A stretch of DNA of 12,781 nucleotides from Chloroflexota bacterium. Lineage in GTDB: Bacteria; Chloroflexota; Limnocylindria; Limnocylindrales; CSP1-4. Numbering within the stretch: the stretch's first letter is position 1; the number at the start of each line of letters is the position of its first letter. The notes beneath the pieces are model-generated. The model was not told the DNA's origin. It did no database searches and was given only the letters and a program-made list of their open reading frames with translations. The DNA lies in NCBI GenBank assembly GCA_025935655.1, contig JAICUV010000078.1:1-12781 (forward strand), given 5' to 3'. The translations under genes and the position numbers were made by a program. This document shows positions 1 to 5,800 of this stretch, piece after piece.

Positions 1-1336
1 AGTACGACCACCACGAGATGACGACGGCGCCCGGGTCCATGGCGTCGAAGGCCGAGTCCAGCCATTCCGCCGGCAGCGTGTTCGTGGACAGGTCCTGCTC
101 CGACCAGCGGTCACGCAGCTCCACCGCGGTGGGCACGAGGAGCGCAAGCCCGAGGACGGCCGACAGCGCGATCCCTGAGACGTCGATGCCCGCGACGGTG
201 GGCCCCTCCTCGTCGTCGTCCCGCGGGCCGAGCACGCGGCGCACGATCTCCCCGCCGGTAACCGCGACCCACGACCAGGCGAAGAACAGCGGCCCCAGGT
301 AGTAGCGGTCGATGCGGGCGTTGGAGTAGGTGGCCGCGAACACGCAGGTCATCAGCACGGCCAGGCCGGAGTACAGCGCATACCGTGGCCGGGCGATGGC
401 CGTGACGACGAACGCCACCGGGACCACGTACAGCAGCGGTCCGAGCTGCGCCCTCGCGAGGTCGACGAAGGCGGCGACCAGGGCGCCCGCGCCGCCGCCC
501 ACGATGTCGCCCTGGAACTGGCGGGCGAGCACGATGTCGAGGAAGCCGCGCAGCGTCTCCGGGTGGCCGTAGACGAGCGGCGCCCGGAACGGCCCGGCTC
601 GCAGCGGCAGCTGGAGGTAGAGCAGGGCCGCGACCCCGATGGCGACCCCCACGGCGGCCAGGATGAGCCGGGGACGCCGGAGGACGCCCGGATCCGTCGC
701 GAGCACGAACAGGCCCACGCCCGGCACGAGGAGGAGGGTCAGGGCGTGGTTCGCCACCGCGATCCCGAACACGGCCGCCGCGACGACGATCCGCCGGTCC
801 GCCCGGCGGCGGAGCTCCGGGTCGTCCGCCGCCTCCCGCGCCTCGTGGACCGCCGCCTCCCAGCGGAGCAGCAGCAGCGTCAGCAGCACGACGAGCAGGA
901 CGTGGAGGGAGTGGACGTCCGCCGAGACGCCGATGTGCCACGTGATCGGCGCGAGGGCGAAGGCGACGGCGATCGCGCCCGCGAGGAGCGCGGGCGCCCC
1001 GAGCCGCCGGTAGACGAACACGCCGAGGGCGCCGGCGCCGGCCGCGAGGATCCCCGACAGGAGGTTCATCCGGAGCGCCGTCTCCCCGAACGGCACGAGC
1101 AGCTGGTTAGCGATCCAGCCCAGGACGACGTAGGCCGGGAAGCCCGTCGGGTGCATCGTGCCGAGGAGCGGCGGCACCGTCTGGTTCTCGGCGGTGTCCC
1201 AGGCCCCGACGCCGGGCAGCATCGTGGCGCGATACACGACGAGCGCGAGCGCGAACGTCCCCAGCGCGACCAGGGCGGTGGCGCCGGGCAGGCGGAGGCG
1301 GGGTCCGCGTGAGGCGACCGAGGGGCTACCAGCCAA
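1..1336 (-). CDS. DUF2723 / GT117 family membrane glycosyltransferase (TMEM260-like), 3' part missing
   Basis: The frame stays open from about 1336 to the left edge (about 445 residues seen), so the C-terminus is missing. After one N-terminal membrane segment (residues 19-35) comes the DUF2723 signature: an acidic loop motif WDTAE (D47, E50), then HPTGFP (62-67), followed by helices separated by short loops. This is the family hallmark, close to the usual D-x-x-E plus HPPGYP. Family knowledge: DUF2723 proteins are GT-C enzymes (GT117), and human TMEM260 is a protein O-mannosyltransferase. The bacterial substrate is unknown, but a polyprenyl-phosphate sugar donor and transfer on the outer membrane face are likely. 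A charged cytosolic loop (RWEAAVHEAREAADD and following) lies mid-protein. The last visible residues, VVISWWSY, begin what is probably the soluble C-terminal domain. The start is chosen as TTG at 1336-1334, with a GGGGG tract 7 nt upstream, because no ATG or GTG precedes the first helix. It overlaps the upstream gene by 11 bp. The family call is firm; the start is uncertain. Confidence 0.8.
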   Translation of the reverse strand, partial: MAGSPSVASRGPRLRLPGATALVALGTFALALVVYRATMLPGVGAWDTAENQTVPPLLGTMHPTGFPAYVVLGWIANQLLVPFGETALRMNLLSGILAAGAGALGVFVYRRLGAPALLAGAIAVAFALAPITWHIGVSADVHSLHVLLVVLLTLLLLRWEAAVHEAREAADDPELRRRADRRIVVAAAVFGIAVANHALTLLLVPGVGLFVLATDPGVLRRPRLILAAVGVAIGVAALLYLQLPLRAGPFRAPLVYGHPETLRGFLDIVLARQFQGDIVGGGAGALVAAFVDLARAQLGPLLYVVPVAFVVTAIARPRYALYSGLAVLMTCVFAATYSNARIDRYYLGPLFFAWSWVAVTGGEIVRRVLGPRDDDEEGPTVAGIDVSGIALSAVLGLALLVPTAVELRDRWSEQDLSTNTLPAEWLDSAFDAMDPGAVVISWWSY

Positions 1337-2864
1337 GCAGCTGCCCCCAGGCGACGCCCCACAGGTTGATCGCCGCCCCGGCGACCAGGAGGACGATCGC
1401 GGTCGCGCGCGGCCGTCCGTCGCCCGCCCGGGCCGCCCCGAGCGCGACGAGCGGCAGCAGGAACGGGATGAAGTCGAGCGAGAACCGGTAGCCCCACTGG
1501 ACCCAGCCCTGGCTGAAGTGCGCGAGGTTGAACAGGGCGATGACCAGGACCGCGAGGCCCGCGCCCAGCGTGAGGCGGGCGATCGGGCGGCGGCGGATGG
1601 CGAACAGCGAGAGGAGGAGCCCCGGGGCGGACAGGAGGATGCTGGTGCCGATGTCGATGGGCAGGGCGGTGGGGCAGTCCGGGTTGAACAGGCCGCGGCT
1701 CGCGTCCCCGGCCGTGCAGAACACGACGGTGGGGTACACGCCCAGGGTGTCCGGCTTGATCTCCGGCAGGACGACGGGCAGCGCGCCGAGCATGATCCCG
1801 AGGTTCTGCGGGATGTAGCGCAGGTCCTCGACCGACCAGTCGGGGTGGTAGCCGAGCGTGGGGTACCCGTTCGCCTCGAGCTGGTACTGGTAGTCGTAGC
1901 CCGGATGGAGGACCGAGCCCGTGGTGAGGTACGTGTAGCCGAGGAGCAGCGCCACCGGCAGCGCCGCCCCCACGGCGGCGGAGACCGTCCGGCGGATCGA
2001 CGACCCGCCGCCCCCGACGAGCACGAGGAACGGGGCGCCGAACACCAGCGGCAGCCGGGCCGTGGCGCCGATCCCGAGGAGCAGTCCCGCGAGCACGTGC
2101 GACCCGGACAGGGGCCATGCCTGCGCGGCGAGGCGTCCGACCCTTCCCCGGCGTCCCGGGCCGTCCGCGGCCAACGCGGCGTCCGCGGCCTCCCTGGCGC
2201 GGTCCGCCTCGTCCCACGGATCCTCCTCGGGCGCGGCCGGGTCCGCACGGAGCGCGACGCCGACCGCGAGGAGCGCCGCGATCACCGCGACGAGGTGCGC
2301 GAGGTACCAGGTGCTGCCGACGGCGGCGGCCCACCACCACACGGTCCCCGTGGCGAACACGAGGGTCGTGAGCGCGCGGACGCCGACCGTGATCCGCAGC
2401 CCGCCGAGCATCCACCACGCGGTGAACACGCCGATGCCCGCGAGGCCGATCGCGACCGACTCCTGGTCCAGGGAGAGACCCCAGACGGCGACGAACGGCA
2501 GCAGCACGATCGCGGGCAGCGGCGGGAACGGGAGCAGGACCCGACCCGTGAACGTCCCGTCCTCGAAGATCGGGTAGATGTCCTGGAAGTAGTCGTTGCC
2601 CGGCGTCGTGGGAGTGGCCGCCTGGGGGAACGGGAACCATGCGCGGCCGTGCAGGAAGGCGTCGGCCTGCCACACGAAGTGGTTGTACTGGTTGAAGTGC
2701 TCGGGGTTCGAGAGCGCGTAGACGGCCATCGCGCCGAGCGCGATCAACAGCCCCACGACGACCGTCGTGAGGCTGCCCGTGACAGGGTGGGACTGGGGGG
2801 CCCGATCGGGACCCTCGGCTATACTCCGCTGCACCTTCAACGCTGCGTCAGGAGGCTCCCCCAT
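1326..2864 (-). CDS. Polytopic membrane protein, probable GT-C fold glycosyltransferase
   Basis: A protein of about 500 residues with roughly ten hydrophobic helices. Helix 1 lies near residues 32-52 if the ATG at 2864 is used. The first external loop carries YNHFVWQADAFLHG and then VLLPFPPLPAIVLLPFV. This layout, an acidic residue in loop 1 followed by a Pro-rich re-entrant segment, resembles GT-C enzymes that take sugars from polyprenyl phosphates. I cannot assign a named family with certainty. A charged cytosolic insert rich in Asp, Glu, Ala and Arg (DEADRAREAADAALAADG) separates the N- and C-terminal helix bundles. A later external loop holds two cysteines (VVFCTAG and NPDCPTA) that could form a disulfide. 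The gene is probably co-transcribed with the overlapping DUF2723 gene, which suggests a shared glycosylation pathway. The start is unsure: GTG 2900, ATG 2864, GTG 2834 and GTG 2756 are in frame and none has a well-placed ribosome site. ATG 2864 is the only ATG before helix 1. Confidence 0.7.
   Translation of the reverse strand: MGEPPDAALKVQRSIAEGPDRAPQSHPVTGSLTTVVVGLLIALGAMAVYALSNPEHFNQYNHFVWQADAFLHGRAWFPFPQAATPTTPGNDYFQDIYPIFEDGTFTGRVLLPFPPLPAIVLLPFVAVWGLSLDQESVAIGLAGIGVFTAWWMLGGLRITVGVRALTTLVFATGTVWWWAAAVGSTWYLAHLVAVIAALLAVGVALRADPAAPEEDPWDEADRAREAADAALAADGPGRRGRVGRLAAQAWPLSGSHVLAGLLLGIGATARLPLVFGAPFLVLVGGGGSSIRRTVSAAVGAALPVALLLGYTYLTTGSVLHPGYDYQYQLEANGYPTLGYHPDWSVEDLRYIPQNLGIMLGALPVVLPEIKPDTLGVYPTVVFCTAGDASRGLFNPDCPTALPIDIGTSILLSAPGLLLSLFAIRRRPIARLTLGAGLAVLVIALFNLAHFSQGWVQWGYRFSLDFIPFLLPLVALGAARAGDGRPRATAIVLLVAGAAINLWGVAWGQLLGW
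2820..2825 (+). promoter_or_regulatory. Candidate -10 box of the giant glycosyltransferase gene, possibly shared by both strands
   Basis: TATACT matches the bacterial -10 consensus at 5 of 6 positions and sits in the only AT-rich spot of this divergent region. Transcription would start near 2832, giving a leader of about 30 nt to the AGGAGG-guided start at 2863. No convincing -35 hexamer lies 16-18 bp upstream, although GTGACA is present further away at 2779-2784. The core TATA is self-complementary: the minus strand reads TATAGC over 2823-2818 (4 of 6 matches). The same site could therefore drive the left block, but only if that gene starts further downstream than ATG 2864. Confidence 0.4.
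2850..2855 (+). promoter_or_regulatory. Perfect Shine-Dalgarno AGGAGG pointing to an ATC start
   Basis: AGGAGG complements the 16S rRNA tail exactly. Seven bases further on is ATC (2863-2865), in frame with the long downstream open frame. No ATG, GTG or TTG in any frame lies 4-13 nt after it. The in-frame GTG codons at 2767 and 2779 lie upstream of both this site and the TATACT box. The first in-frame ATG (2983) falls inside the first membrane helix. This site therefore decides the start in favour of a non-canonical ATC codon. Confidence 0.55.
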
Positions 2865-5800
2865 CACCGTTTCGGGTACGGGTTCGCCCGGCCGGGACAC
2901 GTCAACCCAGGAGACCTCCCGGCGGGGTCAGGGCTGGCAGATCGCGGCCATCCTGCTGGTCGGCCTGATCGTCCGCCTGATCATGGCATACGGCATCGAA
3001 GGACTCCGCGGATCAGGCTTCGGGTCGGACCTCGACCTGTTCCGGTTCTGGGCCTCGGAGCTGGCGCAGCACGGGCCGTTCGGGTTCTACGACCGCGGCT
3101 TCTTCGCCGACTACACGCCCGGCTACCTGTACGCGCTGTGGGTCGTGGGGCTCGTCGGCAGCTGGGTCGGCGGCGTGGGCGACCTGATCAAGCTGCCCGC
3201 GATCATCACCGACGTCGTCCTCGCCTACGTCGTGTACCGCATGGTCCTCGACCTCGGGGTCACGGCGGGCCGCGGCCGCCTCGCGGCGCTGGTCGTCATC
3301 CTTAACCCGATCACCTGGTTCGACTCCGTGATCTGGGGCCAGGTCGACAGCTTCGGCACCGTGTTCCTGCTGCTCGCGGTGCGCGAGCTGTGGAAGGACC
3401 GACCGGAGCGCGCGGCGATCCTCGCCGTGACCGCCGCCCTGATCAAGCCGCAGCTCGCGATCCTCATCCCGATCGTCGCGTTCGTGACCTTCCGGCGCGC
3501 GCTGTGGCCCGACGGGGCCTTCGGCGACGAGGCCGCGCCCGAGCGCACGGGCTTCGGCTGGGAGCGCCGCACGCAGGGCTGGATCCGGATCCTCACGACC
3601 GGCGTCGCCGGATTCCTGACGGCGGTCATCCTGGCCGCCCCGTTCGGGCTGTCCGTCGTGTCGTTCTCGAGCGTCGCCCCGTACCTCGACAGCACGCTGC
3701 TGCGGCTCGTGTTCAGCACCGCGGCGACGTACTCGTTCGTCACCGTGAACGCGTACAACCTGTGGGCGCTGTTCCCGCTCAACGGGGAGAGCACCGCGAC
3801 CAATGGCCAGTGGATCCCCGATGCGCCGGCCGCGGACGTCACGCAGTGGGCGCAGATCGGCCCGTTCCCGGCCGTGGTCGTGGGCGGGCTGCTCCTCGGG
3901 CTGCTGCTGTTCGTCATCGTGCCGGCGCTCGTCGCCCGTCGGCCCGACCGCCTCACGATCCTCGTCGGCGTGTCCGTGCTCGCGCTGGCGTTCTTCGCCG
4001 TCCCGACCCGCGTCCACGAGCGGTACCTGTTCCCGCTGTTCGGGCTGGCCGCGATCCTGTTCGCGTTCTCGTGGCGCTGGCGCGCGGCGTACCTCATCGC
4101 GACGCTGGCGACGTTCCTCAACATGTACGTGGTGCTCGTGGACCTCTACGGGTACATGAACCCCAGCGTCTCCGACTGGCTGGGCATCGGTCCCGCGATC
4201 CGGTCGTTCGGGGGCGTCGCGTTCGTGGCGATCCTGCACACGGCGGTGTTCGTCTTCGGGCTGCTCCAGCTCCGCGGCTCGGCGCGGCGGACGCTCGCCC
4301 TCGAGCTGGAGGACGGGCGTCTCGAGGGGGGCGAGGCGCCACCGGTCGCGGCCCCGGTGCCGACCGCCGTGGCGATTGGGACCGCGATCGCCGCGGCAAC
4401 TCCCGACGGCGGCGATGCGCCCCCGGCCACCGCGCTCGCCGCCGCGCCGACGGCCCCCGCGCTTGCCGCCGCCCCCACGCTCGCCACCGCCGCCGGTGCG
4501 GCGCCCGCCCGCAGCGCGGGCGCCGATCCCGGGCGCAAGGTCCCCGCCTGGTACGACCGCGCGTCGTGGGCCGATGTCGGGCCGATCGGCTGGCTCCGGG
4601 CGCGCGTCAACGAGACGCCGATCCGCCCCGATCGGTCGCGCCTCCTCCACCGCGAGGGCGGCGGCCGCCTCGACCGCCTGGACCTGTGGATCCTCGTCGT
4701 GCTCGTGATCGCCGGCATGAGCCTGCGCATGTTCCGGGTCGCCGAGCCGGCCCGGATGCACTTCGACGAGGTCTACCACGCCCGCACCGCCACCGAGTTC
4801 CTCCAGTACTGGCGGTACGGGATCGACCACACGATCTACGAGTGGACGCATCCGCACCTCGCGAAGTACGCGATGGCCGGCGGGATCGTCCTGTTCGCGG
4901 GCCACGACGTGGAGGCCACCAGCGAGCTCGGCTCCACGGTCACGGACGCGGCCATCGAGCCGCGGCGCGAGAGCGACACGGCGACACGCGCGGGCAACCG
5001 GGTCTGGGTCGCGACGGGCGACGGTGTCCGCGCGTTCGACCTCCTGACCCGCAAGCCGGTCCTGGACCTGCCGATCGCCAGCGCACGCGCCGTCGCCTGG
5101 GATCCCGACACGGCACGCCTGTTCATCGGCACGTCGACCGGCGAGCTGTGGGTGATCGACGGACCGACCGTGGACGACGCGGTCGCATCGGGCGCCGGCG
5201 CGGCCCCCGACGAGATCCCCGTGGAGGCGACCCAGGTCGGCGCCATCGACGGCTCGATCGAGCGCCTCGCCGTGTTCGACGGCGGCGGCTCCGTCGCCGC
5301 CAGGCTCGGCCCTGCGACGATCGCCATCATCGACCCGTCGACCGGCGAGGAGCGGAGCCGGCTGGACGTCGCCGCCGCGGGCGAGATGACCGCCGCGGGC
5401 ACCGCGGACGGGATCGTCGCCCGCCCCGCCGACATCCCGGACGCGGACGCCGTCGCGTCCGAGCTCGTCGCCGTGCTGGGCGGCGACAAGGCGACCTACC
5501 GAGAGCAGCTCCAGTCGGGCGCGGAGCGCGTGTTCATCGACGCGAAGCTCACCGATGACGCCAGGACGAGCCTCGACGACGCGATCACGAAGGGCACGCT
5601 GCCCGGGATCACGATCGAGCCGGTCGGCCGGCTCGCGGTGGCGGGCGGCGACGGGGTGACGTTCGTGGGGCCGGCCGGCACGATCCAGTCCACGGTCCCG
5701 CTCGATGGCGGGGCGACGTCCGTGGCCCTCGTCTCGGGGATCGACGACGGGACGCAGATCTACGCCACGTCCGCGAGCGCATCGGGCGAGCCGGAGATCG

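Noticed and set aside
111..941. Minus-strand open frame of about 276 codons near the left edge
   Set aside because: It is a shifted frame of the DUF2723 gene. The true frame, open to the edge, shows WDTAE, HPTGFP and membrane helices.
2779..2784. GTGACA as the -35 box for TATACT at 2820
   Set aside because: The gap is 35 bp, twice the usual 16-18 bp.
1158..3305. Plus-strand open frame of about 715 codons over the left block
   Set aside because: It lies antisense to two membrane proteins with recognisable helices and motifs, and its own product is Arg/Asp/Glu-rich without structure.
4340..4520. GC-rich repeats in the linker as a CRISPR or mobile-element end
   Set aside because: The repeats are short, in frame and encode Ala/Pro low complexity. 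There are no spacers, target duplications or transposase.
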